In this document: positions 1-13,200 of the stretch, piece by piece
How the letters are laid out: each line of letters opens with the position of its first letter
Position numbering within the stretch: the stretch's first letter is position 1
Assembly: GCA_027627225.1 (NCBI GenBank)
Contig: CM051029.1
Span: 23,393,851-23,457,850 of the forward strand
Direction of reading: 5' to 3'
Source of the DNA: Congeria kusceri
Taxonomy: Eukaryota; Mollusca; Bivalvia; Myida; Dreissenidae
DNA: 64,000 bases
Translations under genes and position numbers: made by a program
The notes under the pieces: generated by a model
What the model was told of the DNA's origin: nothing
Database searches by the model: none
What the model saw: the letters and a program-made list of their open reading frames with translations, nothing else

Positions 1-2
1 AA

Positions 3-600
3 GAACGCGATTTTGAGCCGAGAAGGCCAATTCAGAGACGTAAGGTACCAGCCCAGGAACGAGTGGCTGTAACGAGAACGACAGTCACAGAGACTAGTGG
101 TATTGGCAGTGATGCTCACAATCAAGTCGTGTGGTCGAAGGTGGAGGAGAGAGATGTTTATACAAAGGGTATGATGACATCAGTCTGAGATCATCAAATG
201 GTGAACATTTATATAGGGAGAGCAGTGTTCAAGTAGAGATGATAGAAGTGGTACAGAAGCAAGATGAATGTACGCAGGATGTCGTAGACACTGCTGAGAA
301 AGAGTCTCAGACACAGAAAATGGAAGAGAATACAGTTGTTTATAACGTGATGATGCATGACTGTATTTGTAGACAACTGTACACATGCCAATTGTGCGGT
401 ATTTACTTTGAAGATATGCCGATGCAATGTATTCACCAGAGTTGTCATACATTTGGACAGCCATGAAAATGCAATATTTGTCAACATGTGTGCAATGACA
501 GGCAGTCATTTTTTGTTCACACCACTTTGGAGCATGTAGCCAATAAAGAGTTAACAGTGGGAGATTTTACTGCCTGTTTTGTTGCTTTTATTTGTGGATA
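3..600 (+). pseudogene. Ikaros-type C2H2 zinc-finger C-terminal region, interrupted (probable pseudogene or 3' fragment)
   Basis: Bases 131-466 read as one frame ending in a C2H2-like finger (C-Q-L-C, then I-H-Q-S-C-H) and stop at TGA 464-466. The same frame continues past the TGA with a second finger (K-C-N-I-C ... F-F-V-H-T-T-L-E-H) to a TAA near 600. Two closely spaced fingers with the H-x3-H plus C-x2-C layout match the C-terminal dimerisation fingers of Ikaros-family transcription factors. Upstream, bases 3-186 are open in a different frame (E-R-D-F-E-P ... Y-T-K-G), and the protein-like text passes from that frame into the finger frame around 165-186. That suggests a second disruption or an unseen intron. 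Two breaks in under 600 bases favour a pseudogene or the damaged last exon of a gene starting left of the window. Recognition of the fingers is moderate; the family name is from memory of the motif layout. Confidence 0.5.
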
Positions 601-639
601 AAAATATTTCATTTAGATAAGTGTGTTCGATATGTGTTT

Positions 640-3600
640 CATACATAGGTCTTGTGTTAATATCAAATTTGAAAGTTTAGATATTTGAACTTGAGGTGTG
701 TTTCGTCTCCGGAAATATTGTTAAGCGGGACGCTTAAATCGGAGGCGTGGGTAATGTGACGAATTTACCCATCCAATTGATTCTATTGTTTAATTCTGTG
801 AGCCGTACTTGCATACCCGAAGCTCAGGCGAAACGTTACACAAGATAAAACACTTGCTTCTCTAAAAAACAAATAAAACAAATATAGTTTTTGCTGTTGC
901 ATCACAGACACCTTCTTTCTGGTGGATTCAGCCAACCTAACTGTTTTCTTAACATTTCATTAACCTAATTTCTACACACAGCACATATCAACATTTTGTA
1001 CACACTCCACCAGAAGTTTTGACAAATATATTTGATGACAAAATTGCAACAAAACAAAATACTAACAAGTTAATTTTTTTTTTTTTTAAAGTTTCTGTAC
1101 TCATGTTATGATTGAATACTATTTCAAGTAGTAAAACTCCTGCAGACATGTGTATTGTTTGATATTTTGGTTGGTAAAATGACCTTACAGTTACAAAGCA
1201 ATGAGGCGGGTCAATCAGGCCATGCCTTAAATTCATTCAATGCTCTTAAACAACAATCGGCCTATGATATAAGAAACAGTGCAACTGTCTGGGCTTCTTA
1301 GGGTACCTGCTATGAGCCAGCCGATCGGAATTCACAAACCATTAGAAACGTCTAGAAGAATACAACTTGCTTTTTTAAAAGTATGTTTGTTATTGTTAAT
1401 ACTAAAAATTAGAAATGTTTATTGGTTTCAATGACTATGGTAAAAATTACCCATGCAAAAACATAATTTTTAAGTGTGATCAATGCGCAGGCATGAGTTA
1501 GTCTATATGAAAACAATGCAAAACACATTAATGATGTCTTGAAGACTTCCATTAGACTGGGTATACCAATTACCAGGAATTTAATTTTCTTCCTGGCTTG
1601 CAACATATAACAAAAATGAAATAAATAACGAATGCTGGCTCATTATAACAATACAACCTTCTTCTATCAATTTATTTCAAATTTATAAGAAGAAATCATA
1701 AGTTTAAACAAATTGTACATGTCATTAGCTAGCTATGTTTTGGCAATACACCTATTACCCTGAATATGAATATCAGCCAATCGAAATTCAGAAAAAATTC
1801 ATGTTCACGGCTAAACAAATGATACTATACAAAACTTCAGTCATGATTAAATTTTAAATCTACTTTCTTTACATATTTTGAGTAACTGATAATGTATGTT
1901 AACAATGCTGTTGAAAACAAACTTTTACAAGACTTAGACCTGTGCTGGAGTTTATTTACCTTTAAAAACTACATAATTGAATGGAAACCAAAAGTTGATT
2001 GCAGGCCGCAACAAAATTTTAATGAAGGGATGGAATTTGACAAAAATTGTTAGCGCATGTGAGCGATATTTATGTCTTTTATTATGGAGTATAACATTTA
2101 ATGGCATAATTATGTTCGCATTTTAGAAATAAAAAGTAAAGCCTTTACAAAATTTCCTATCAAAACTAGTACACTTATAATATGTATGTGAGTTTTTAAC
2201 GTCATTTTATTAAAAAATTACAATTTGAAATTGCCGCCACTTGAATATATTGTCTGACAAAATTACTTCCGGGTCAAATTCTGCTGATAATTTTTACATG
2301 GAAAACGCAAATAATTCGATAGCTAAACAATGACAACAACAGAAAATGCCATATGTACCTGTTGAAATTGGTTGTCCATGTATAAAGTCCAACAATACAG
2401 CTTTTGTGCCAAAAATAACCGAAATAAACATGGACATTTCAGATATCAAAACGACATTGTTTACACAAATGGCGACCAGCGACACTTTCCGCTCGGGGGA
2501 AATTACCCTAATAAACTGGTTACAAAACAGTAACATTTCTTGACTTCACGATATTTTAGGGGTAAACAGATTAAGTTTGTTACTAGATCTAATGACATTT
2601 TCTATCGAAATCACTGCATATTAATGACATGCAAGCTTAATTAAACAAGGAAATAATTGGAGAAAATCGTGTAGAAATGTTAATCTCGTTTTTTCTCGAT
2701 AACGTCGTTACCGCCACAGGACTAATTTTCGCTAACCGCGTCACATGTGCGCGCGTATAGCGCGAAAAAATATTCACGTTTATACAATATTGCCGAGAAT
2801 GCTTTCCGAGTGATTTTGATATGTAAACCTTGTAACTTGGATGAACAATTAAAAACACAATAGTCTATGTCCTATTTATATTCGAACAACCCACGTACAT
2901 ACAGAGTTGTTGTTAAACAAAGACCGGAATATATGTTGTTTTATTTAAAATGCACATTCTGATATGCTATAGCGTATACTTGGCAAGAAATACGAATACG
3001 ATTGAATCCTACATTCGTTTAGCATGCACCGATAACTGCAGCAAGGACCTCGTGTGGCCTTCAAAAGCTGCTAGACTCATCCCAGCGAAGGTGTCCGCAA
3101 CGCGCGTCATTTTAATATGGTCCTTTTTTTAATGGGACATTAGACCTCAAGATTGCAATTAATGATAATATCAAGCAAATATAATATAAAGTGTTTTTCT
3201 TATTGCGTACATGTATATACAGTCAAATAAGATGTTTGTATAGTGAAACAAACTCGAATAAATTGTACACAATTAAATATAAACAAACTTTAACTTAACA
3301 ATGCGACCCTACATTGTGAAGTTTGTATGCATTTTGCCTATACATTTTTACATTCTTTTAGTTAATATCTTTCTTTAAGTTTGATTTTATATACTTAATC
3401 ATAATTACTTGTAACTAAATCTAATCATTATTATTATTCATTCATTTCATAATTTAATGTATACTATTTATGATGGTAACAGACTAGCACGTTGGACATT
3501 TTCACAAATACCAATCATATTGAGACGAACAGTAATTGGTTATGCAGTTATTATACGTAAATAAAAGCTAACATTTATACAGTCAAAACATGTAAATAGG
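640..3600. other. gene-free AT-rich stretch
   Basis: I see no exon with a recognisable domain, no tRNA and no long array here. Short open frames on both strands have no composition or splice context that supports coding. It separates the zinc-finger remnant from the 63-bp minisatellite. Confidence 0.5.
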
Positions 3601-3639
3601 TTCATTCTTATTATGCAAGTACCAAAAAAACAAACATAG

Positions 3640-5965
3640 AAACTGGCTAACAATATCTGATGAGGACCTTACAGTATTCATTATAGATGAACAGATACAT
3701 AGAAACTGGTCAACACTATCTGGGGAGGACCTTACAGTATTCATTATAGATGAACAGATACATAGAAACTGGTCGACACTATCTGGGGAGGACCTTACGG
3801 TATTCAGTATAGATGAACAGATACATAGAAACTGGTCAACACTATCTGGGGAGGACCTTACGGTATTCAGTATAGATGAACAGATACATAGAAACTGGTC
3901 GACACTATCTGGGGAGGACCTTACGGTATTCAGTATAGATGAACAGATACATAGAAACTGGTCGACACTATCTGGGGAGGACCTTACAGTATTCAGTATA
4001 GATGAACAAATACATAGAAACTGGTCGACACTATCTGGGGAGGACCTTACGGTATTCAGTATAGATGAACAGATACATAGAAACTGGTCGACACTATCTG
4101 GGGAGGACCTTACGGTATTCAGTATAGATGAACAAATACATAGAAACTGGTCAACACTATCTGGGGAGGACCTTACAGTATTCATTATAGATGAACAAAT
4201 ACATAGAAACTGGTCGACACTATCTGGGGAGGACCTTACAGTATTCATTATAGATGAACAGATACATAGAAACTGGTCGACACTATCTGGGGAGGACCTT
4301 ACAGTATTCATTATAGATGAACAAATACATAGAAACTGGTCGACACTATCTGGGGAGGACCTTACAGTATTCATTATTGATGAACAGATACATAGAAACT
4401 GGTCAACACTATCTGGGGAGGACCTTACGGTATTCAGTATAGATGAACAAATACATAGAAACTGGTCGACACTATCTGGGGACGACCTTACAGTATTCAT
4501 TATAGATGAACAGATACATAGAAACTGGTCAACACTATCTGGGGACGACCTTACGGTATTCAGTATAGATGAACAAATACATAGAAACTGGTCGACACTA
4601 TCTGGGGACGACCTTACGGTATTCATTATAGATGAACAGATACATAGAAACTGGTCAACACTATCTGGGGAGGACCTTACGGTATTCAGTATAGATGAAC
4701 AGATACATAGAAACTGGTCGACACTATCTGGGGAGGACCTTACGGTATTCAGTATAGATGAACAGATACATAGAAACTGGTCAACACTATCTGGGGAGGA
4801 CCTTACGGTATTAATTATAGATGAACAGATACATAGAAACTGGTCGACACTATCTGGGGAGGACCTTACGGTATTCAGTATAGATGAACAGATACATAGA
4901 AACTGGTCAACACTATCTGGGGAGGACCTTACAGTATTAATTATAGATGAACAGATACATAGAAACTGGTCGACACTATCTGGGGACGACCTTATGGTAT
5001 TCATTATAGATGAACAGATACATAGAAACTGGTCGACACTATCTGGGGAGGACCTTACGGTATTCATTATAGATGAACAGATACATAGAAACTGGTCAAC
5101 ACTATCTGGGGAGGACCTTACAGTATTCATTATAGATGAACAGATACATAGAAACTGGTCGACACTATCTGGGGAGGACCTTACAGTATTCATTATTGAT
5201 GAACAGATACATAGAAACTGGTCGACACTATCTGGGGAGGACCTTACAGTATTCATTATAGATGAACAGATACATAGAAACTGGTCGACACTATCTGGGG
5301 AGGACCTTACAGTATTCATTATAGATGAACAGATACATAGAAACTGGTCGACACTATCTGGGGAGGACCTTACAGTATTCATTATAGATGAACAGATACA
5401 TAGAAACTGGTCGACACTATCTGGGGAGGACCTTACAGTATTCAGTATAGATGAACAGATACATAGAAACTGGTCGACACTATCTGGGGAGGACCTTACA
5501 GTATTCATTATAGATGAACAGATACATAGAAACTGGTCGACACTATCTGGGGAGGACCTTACAGTATTCATTATAGATGAACAAATACATAGAAACTTGC
5601 CAACAGAATCTGATGAGGAGCTTACAGTATTCATTATTGATGAACAAATACATAGAAACTTGCCAACAGTATCTGATGAGGAGCTTACAGTATTCATTAT
5701 TGATGAACAGATACATAGAAACTGGTGGACACTATCTGGGGAGGACCTGACAGTATTCATTATAGATGAGCAAATACATAGAAACTTGCCAACAGAATCT
5801 GATGAGGAGCTTACAGTATTCATTATAGATGGACAGATACATAGAAACTGGCCAACAGTATCTGATGAGGAGCTTACAGTATTCATTATAGATGAACAGA
5901 TACATAGAAACTGGTCGACACTATCTGGGGAGGACCTTACAGTATTCATTATTGATGAACAAAAA
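3640..5965. repeat. 63-bp minisatellite, about 37 copies
   Basis: The unit is 63 bp and runs without interruption. Common variants are single-base: gtcGac/gtcAac, gaGgac/gaCgac, acAgta/acGgta, tcATtat/tcAGtat, aacaGata/aacaAata. The right-hand end (about 5580-5870) carries a more diverged subtype. Because 63 is a multiple of three, frames stay open across the array on both strands; the minus frame is open for 799 codons (3583-5982) as a 21-residue repeat. It lies 3' of the orphan TNF exons. I treat it as non-coding repeat by default, with a separate note on the minus-strand frame. Confidence 0.95.
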
Positions 5966-5999
5966 CACACAAAAACAAACACCTAAAAGAAAATACTAT

Positions 6000-6628
6000 T
6001 GCACCCATACCCCAAACATAACCCCAAAAAGATGACCGAAAATAGTGTAACATATATAATAACCCTTGTACGTAAATGCATGTGAATATTCTAACACTAG
6101 AGCCACAGATAGCAAGTTGTGTATACACGTTAATCGAAACGTAGTTTTCTAAGGATGCTTGGCCTAATACATATGTGCATGGTATTTAAAAGATGGATTG
6201 GGTTGACACGAATGATGTCAAACGCAGAGTGGAGCCGGTAAAATATTTCAATGAAACAAACAAAATGATAATGCACCAAATGAAACAACATTCAAGCTGT
6301 ACCGTTTAAGGTAATTTGATGGTGGTAATGTAATGTTTACATACATACATGTGTACATTTTAATGAACTGAATACAAAATACATGCAGTATTACAGATAA
6401 CCAATTAATGTACGTATTCCACGTTACTGTGCATAGTCAACACAAACACATTCAGTAACAGATTCCAAAGTATGTGAAAGTTAAATATCTTACACAGAAA
6501 ACGGACGGTTACTAGTTTGTGAGCGCTCAAGGAAAGCAACCAGTTCGAGTACCCACGTGGAGTTCGGTGGTAAATAACTACTGGTTCCAGTCCCCCCCCC
6601 CCCCCCTCCCCGACCCTGACCACGCGTC
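6000..6628. other. intergenic or 3' UTR of the orphan TNF exons, with a poly-C tract
   Basis: This follows the stop codon of the TNF terminal exon in the minus direction, so part may be 3' UTR. A C-rich run sits at about 6593-6609. No other gene is visible. Confidence 0.4.
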
Positions 6629-8567
6629 TCAGTCATCCATACTCTGCACCATGAAGCCACCAAAGTGGGTGTGGTTACCGTTCAGGTCGTACCGTGCGCT
6701 CAGTGGGTGATCCGGGACTTTCACGAACAACTTCTCATGCTTGTGCAGCAAGAACATACCGGATACCGGAAGTGTGTCCAGTGGGTTGTATAGCATGCCT
6801 CTGAAAAACCAACAAAAAATACAACTAGACAGCATTTTGTAATTATATGATGATGTTGAAGGACTTGTTACTTGAAAGAAATCTCATGAGCATTTTTACT
6901 GAGAAAACCTCCGGAAGCCGGTGCGCCAAAATGCTTGTTCACATTGTGCTATAACGTGAGATAATTTTCAGAGGAGGTACCGTAGATTTGGGACAGTCAT
7001 ATTCCCTTCATTCATCTTCATTTCACATAATGTCACATAATTTTAAGCTTGAATTTTACAAAGTCGCGTCATTGTACAGCAAGCTTCATCCTTGGCGGGC
7101 CCGTATTCACAAAGCTACTTATTTATAGTTAAACATTGGAAAGTAAATACTTACATGAAAACACAATATTTAATACTGTGACTTGCCTTTAATTTAGCGC
7201 TTAATTTGCATAAAAAGGCTTTATCATAGAAACATGTGAACATGCTTCGACTTTTACCATAGTACAAGGAATTAATTTTACACGTACACAGTATTAAATT
7301 GTGATCCGTAATTTTGCCTTGAGAACAACTTAACTTAGTGCTATATTCTTAAGTGACAATTTCAGATAAGCTTCCTACGTAAAACTCTGTATTTATATTT
7401 GAAACATGGTCAAATAATGAAATTAATTTGTTGCTTATTGACCAGAATACCACCGTTAAACACAAAATAAAACTTAACGAAACAGCTTCTGACTTTCATG
7501 ATGTTTATGTTTGAACATAGGAGCTTTGTGAGTAATGTCCCAGCCTCGGGGCTAACAGACAAGGACCTGTTGTCCTGGGTGAGGAAGGCTCTCTCCAGGT
7601 CCATCTCGTACCCGTGGCGGCGGTGGGTCTTCTTCAACATCAGACCCCGTGGCGGCAGGTCGGTAGCGCTGCAGTAAGAACATACCTCATACACAGATAC
7701 AAAGTCCCAAGAGTGACAGCATTGACTGCAATCATTCCTGTTTGTAAAGATATTTTACACTAGAAAGCACTCGGAGAGCGCAGACTTCCGCCAAGGCAGC
7801 TCATTCTCTATCAACTGTTGTGCAACTAATGCAGCATACTGTGACACTTTGCCCGTAAAAATCTCCCAGTCATCAAGATTCTCTTTAAAGATTTATGGAT
7901 CCAGACAGTGATCCGGATCACCAGCAAAATCTAATCATTGGTTCATCGGCCCATACAAACATTCACAGCAAATGTAATGCATGGCTTTTTTGCATAATGT
8001 TGCTGACAAATAACAGACAAAGCAACGCCGACAAAAACATAACCTACTTGGCGGAGCTTATAAGATTATGAAGACAAAGAAACGGTAAGTTTGTTAATGG
8101 CTACACAATGAAAGAGAATCGTTTTCCCAAAAGATATTACCCTTCGAAATAAAAAAATACAACATGAAAGTATATCAATTAGGAATGTATAGGTCCTCAT
8201 AATATTTAGCTATTACTTTGTCATAGTGGATACTAATATAAACTTAAACACAAATTAAAATGTGACCCTACGTTTTAAAGGGTCTTTACATTGTGTATAT
8301 AATCTGTACATTCTGTTATGATATCTTTATTATACCATTGCATAAATTTGATTTTATATCCTCTACCAGTGTAGTTCAACAATATTTGCTTATAAGTATA
8401 CTTCACTCACAATGAGGGCAAGTTGGCCACCCCGTTGACGCCGACCTTGGCGAACACAAAGTAGACGCCCGACTTCCGGATCTTGACGCTTTTCACCAGC
8501 TGCCCGCTCCACTCCAGGTGGAACGAGTCCTCGTCATAGCCATCGTTCACCCACAGAAGGTACCCGT
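6629..8567 (-). CDS. TNF-superfamily ligand homology domain, three exons, no visible 5' exons
   Basis: Exons on the minus strand: 8567-8411 (157 nt), 7668-7567 (102 nt) and 6800-6629 (172 nt, with stop). All have AG/GT borders, and the phases chain without a break (1 nt needed at entry, then 2, then 2). The first exon gives L-L-W-V-N-D-G and S-G-V-Y-F-V-F-A-K, the classic inner-strand motif of TNF ligands. The second gives L-P-P-R-G-L-M-L-K-K. The last gives F-V-K-V-P-D-H-P and ends T-H-F-G-G-F-M-V, the C-terminal strand. About 143 residues form a complete trimerising domain, but no transmembrane or stalk exon is visible before gene A's last exon at 14292; that interval is mostly satellite. 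It is either a 5'-truncated paralogue or an alternative head spliced from gene A's stalk exon, whose phase fits. The nearest paralogue is gene A. Family is certain; gene status is open. Confidence 0.8.
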
Positions 8568-8619
8568 CTAAAAACAGCGAAAACATTAGAACACTCTGTG
8601 GTCTAGAAATAGAGAGCAC

Positions 8620-10140
8620 AGTAAATATAAGACAAGTATGTTGTCAAAAAATAAAAGGCACAGTGAAGATTACACGAGTCTGATGTCTAGAAATAGAAAG
8701 CATAGTGAAGATAAGACCAGTCTATGGTCCAGAAATAGAGGGCACAGTGAAGATGAGAGCAGTCTGTGGTCTAGAACTAGAGGGCACAGTGAAGATTAGA
8801 CAAGTCTGTGGTCTAGAAATAGAGGTCACATTGAAGATTAAACCAGTCTGTGGTCCAGAAATAGAGGACTAGTGAAGATTAGACCAGTCTGTGGTCTATA
8901 AATAGAGGACACAGTGAAAACTACACCAGTCTGTGGTCTAGAAATAGAGGACTCAGTGAAGAGTAGACAAATCTGTGGTCTAGAAATAGAGGGCACAGTG
9001 AAGATTACACTAGTCTGTGGTCTAGAAATAGAGTGCACAGTGAATATAAGACCAGTCCGTGGTCTAGAAATAGAGGACACAGTGAAGATTAGACCAGTAT
9101 GTGGTCTAGAACTAGAGGGCACAGTGAAGATAAGACCAGTCTGTGGTCCATAATTAGAGGGCACAGTGAAGATTATACCAGTCTGTGGTCTAGAAATAGA
9201 GGGCACAGTGAAGATAAGACCAGTCTGTGGTCCATAATTAGAGGGCACAGTGAAGATTATACCAGTATGTGGTCTAGAAATAGAGGGCACAGTGAAGATA
9301 AGACCAGTCTGTGGTCCATAATTAGAGGGCACAGTGAAGATTATACCAGTCTGTGGTCTAGAAATAGAGGGCACAGTGAAGATAAGACCAGTCTGTGGTC
9401 CATAATTAGAGGGCACAGTGAAGATTATACCAGTATGTGGTCTAGAAATAGAGGGCACAGTGAAGATAAGACCAGTCTGTGGTCCATAATTAGAGGGCAC
9501 AGTGAAGATTATACCAGTCTGTGGTCTAGAAATAGAGGGCACAGTGAAGATTATACCAGTCTGTGGTCTAGAAATAGAGAGCACAGTGAGGATTACACTA
9601 GTCTGTGGTCTAGAAATAGAGGGCTCAGTGAAGATTAGACCAGTCTGTGGTCTAGATATAGAGAGTGAAGATTAGACTAGTCTGTGGTCCAGAAAAAGAT
9701 GACAAAGTTAATATTACACCAGTGCGTGGTCTAGATATAGAGGGCACAGTTAATATGTTAAACAAGTCTGTTGTCTAGAAAGAGAAGAGACAGTGAATAT
9801 TAGACCAGCCCTTGGTCTTGAAATAGAGGGTACGTTGAATATTACACAAATCTGTGGTAAGAAAATACAAGGCCGGGTGAATATTAGACTAACCTGTGAT
9901 CTAGATATAGAAGGCACTGTGAATATTTGACCACTCAGTGGTCTAGATATAAAGGACATAGTGAATAGTGAATATATGACCAGTCTGTGGTTTAGATATA
10001 TGGGGCGCAGTGAAAACTAGACCAGTCTGTAGACTAGATATAGAGGGCACAGTGAAACTTATATCAGTCTGTAGTCTAGATATAGAGGGCTCAATGAAGA
10101 TTAAACAAGTCTGTGGTCTAGTGAATATAACACAAGCCTA
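8620..10140. repeat. 42-bp minisatellite with an 84-bp higher-order section
   Basis: The unit is about 42 bp (key text GTCTGTGGTCTAGAAATAGA followed by GGGCACAGTGAAGATTA). Between about 9120 and 9540 two subtypes alternate (TAGAAATAGAGGG and CATAATTAGAGGG), giving an 84-bp dimer that is nearly identical between copies. The flanks (8620-8900, 9650-10140) are more diverged, as expected for the old edges of an array that expands in the middle. It begins about 50 bases from the first exon of the orphan TNF set. Confidence 0.93.
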
Positions 10141-10149
10141 TAAAATGTT

Positions 10150-11720
10150 CCCCTACATTTAACACCATTTTTACCCCACACACTAAGTCATACCTCACTC
10201 ACTCAGTCATATAACACTCATTAAGACATACCTCACTCGCCAAGTCATATGCTGTTTGCAAAGTCATACTCCACTCACTAAGACACATTCCACTCATTAA
10301 GTCATACCCCATTCTCTAAGTCATACCCCACTCACTAAGTAACACCCCACTCACTAAGGCACATCACATTCACTAAGTCATACCCCACTCACCAAGTCAT
10401 ACCCCACTCTCTAAATCATACCCCACTCACCAAGTCATACCCCGCACACCAAGTCATACCCCACTCACAAAGCCACATCACACTCACTAAGTCATACCCC
10501 ACTCAGTAAGTCATACCCCACTCACTAAGGCACATCCCCATTCACTAAGGCACATCAATCTCACTAAGGCACAGCCCACTCACTTAAATATACCCCACTT
10601 CCGAAGTCATACCCCACTCACTAAGGCACACCCCACTTACTAAGTCATACCTCACTCGACAAGTGAAAACCCACTCACTAAGGCACATCCCACTCACTAA
10701 GTCATACCTCACTCGACAAGCCATACCCCACTAACTAAGGCACATACCACTCACTAAGTCATACCTCACTCGACAAGTCATACCCCACTCACTAAAACAC
10801 ATCCCACTCACTTAGTCATACCTCACTAACCAAGTCATACCCCACTCACTACGGCATATCCCACTCACTAAGTCATACCTCATTCGACAAGTCATACTAC
10901 ACTTACTAAGTCATACCTCAATCACTAAGACATATCCTACTGACCAATTCATATTTCACTCACAAAGTCATACCCCACTCAATAAGGCACATTCCACTCA
11001 CTAAGTCATGCCTCACTCACCACATCATGTCCCACTCACTAAGTCATACCGCACTCACTAAGGCATATCCCGCTCACCAAGTCATACCTCACTCAGTATG
11101 TCAAACCTCACTCACTTAGTCATACCTCACTCACTAAGTCATACCCAACTCACCAAGTCATACCCCACTCACTTAGTCATACCTCACTCATTAAGTCATA
11201 CCCCAATCACAAAGTCATACCTCACTCACTAAGTCATACCCCACTCACCAAGTTACACCCAATTAAATTATGCATTCCCCACTCACTACATCATACCCCA
11301 CTCACATAAGTCATACGCTACTCACTAAGTCATACCCCACTGACTAAGGCATACATGTATCTCACTCTTTAAGTCATACCTTACTCATTAAAGCATACCA
11401 CACTCACTAAATCACACCCCACTCACCAAGGCATAACCCACTCACTAAGTCATACCCCACATACTAAGGCATACCCCACTCACTGAGGCATACCTCTTTC
11501 ACTAAATCATATCCCACTCACCAAGTTATACCCCTCTCACTAAGGCATATCCCTCTCACTAAGTCATACCCCACACACCAAATCATACCCCACTCCCTAA
11601 GGCATATCCCACTGATAAAGTTATACCCCATATCCGACTCATAAAGAAATAATCGTATCCAATCATAGGCATACCACACATAGACATGTCTTACTCGTCA
11701 AGGCATAGCTCAGTTATTAA
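10150..11720. repeat. about 19-bp satellite (ACTCACTAAGTCATACCCC type)
   Basis: Roughly 80 diverged copies of a 19-bp unit run across this stretch, with variants GGCACATC, GTCATACCC and CACCAAG. The text has no guanine-rich runs and no open frame of interest. The array continues, as a related 20-bp form, beyond an inserted dispersed element at about 11735-12315. Confidence 0.9.
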
Positions 11721-11734
11721 AGCATACCACAACC

Positions 11735-12315
11735 AAAGGCATATTTTAACAGGATGTGACGTATGCCCCCGAAGCATATGCTTGTCAGAGGAAGGCAACA
11801 CAATGACAGTTACATGTTGGCAAAAATGACGCTTCCTACAAAAAGAGTTATGATCCTTGTACTCTGCACTTTCTCTCAACATCGTCTATCAATATATGCG
11901 GTTTAATTTTAAATCACTTCCATACTAATTGAGTTATGCACTACACAAGAAAATTAAGTGAAGGGCAATAACTCCATAAATATTGAAGAAAGAGTTGTGG
12001 TCTTTATACTCTGCATTTCCTCTTATTGTCCTCTATAATTATATGACGTTTCATTTAAATCCCTTTTATACTAAAAGAATTATGCTTCGCACAAGCAAAT
12101 TAATGCTTCACATAAGCAAATAAAATAAAGGGCAATAACTCGGTAATATTGAAAACAAATTGTGGTCCTTGTTCTCGGCACTTCTGTCTTCTATCATTAT
12201 ATGAAGTTTCATTTGAATCCCTTCAATACTTATGGAGTTATGCTCTGCACAAGAAGCGTGACGGACGGACGGACGATGCGTTTACTATATGCCCCCGAAG
12301 TTCACCTTAGGGCAC
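11735..12315. mobile_element. dispersed non-coding element of a bivalve-like type, inserted in the satellite
   Basis: This block is unlike the satellite on both sides. It contains three diverged internal copies of a roughly 170-bp segment, each with AGGGCAATAACTC-like text, a (G)AGTTATG box and a TTTCATTTGAATCCCTT-like box. It ends in GACGGACGGACGG and TATGCCCCCGAAG. A second TATGCCCCCGAAG lies near its left end (about 11761), in the same orientation. No protein is encoded. I associate the GGGCAATAACTC/GACGGACGG combination with repeats common in bivalve genomes; the exact superfamily is not determined. Confidence 0.6.
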
Positions 12316-13200
12316 ACGCCACTCACTAAGGACTATCCCAAGCACCAAGAGGCATACTCCATACACACAATATACCATATTATCGTAAATCATACTTCAC
12401 CCCTTTAGACGCATCTCATTTACATATCCAATTCATCACTATATATCCCACTCACTTAAATGTATCATACCCTTTACAACATATAACACTCGGCATTTAG
12501 TCACTCATCAAACGTAGCCCTTTTATCGAATAATATCCCTTTCATGTATTGGCAAATCCCAATCATAAAGGTATATCCCAGTCACCGAGGTATATCCCAG
12601 TCACCGAGGTATATCCCACACATCAAGGTATAGCCCAGTCTTAAAGGCATAGCCCTATCATCACGGTTTATTCCACTCAGCAATGTATAACCACTCATCA
12701 AGACATATCCAAATCATTAAGATATATTCCACTCATAGAGAAATAACACCGTTTTCAAGGTATATCCCTCTTATCAAAGTAAATCTCTCTCATCAAGGCA
12801 TATCCCACTTATCAAGGCAAATCCCACTTATAAAAGAATATCCCACTCATCAAAGTATATTTCACGCATCAAAGTATATATCACTTATCAAGATATATCT
12901 CACTTATTACGGAATATCCAACTCTGCAAGGCATATTCCACTCGCCAAGGCACACCTGACTCATTAAGGCATATACTCATCGAGTAATGTTCCACTCATT
13001 TAGGAATATCTTACTCATTAAGGCATATCACACTAATCAAATTAAGACATGTCATACTCATTAAGGCATATCCCACTCATTAAGGCATATCACACTCAAT
13101 AATGCATGTCCCACTCATCAAAGCATATCCCACTCATTAAGGCATATCTCACTCATTAATGCATGTCCAACTCATCAAGGCATATCCCACTCATTAATAC
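12315..13200. repeat. about 20-bp satellite (CACTCATCAAGGCATATCC type)
   Basis: This is a diverged continuation of the 10.2-11.7 kb satellite, with unit text CACTCATTAAGGCATATCC. Copy similarity is highest near 13030-13190 and lowest at 12350-12560. It encodes nothing recognisable. Confidence 0.85.

Noticed and set aside
4994..5986. 330-codon plus-strand frame across the 63-bp array
   Set aside because: Recurrent variants change amino acids here (Glu/Asp, Ile/Ser), and the frame exists only because the unit is a multiple of three; the minus frame fits the variation better.
6519..6560. GTTCGAGTACC as a tRNA box B
   Set aside because: No box A at the right distance and no cloverleaf; it lies in the presumed 3' UTR of the orphan TNF exons.
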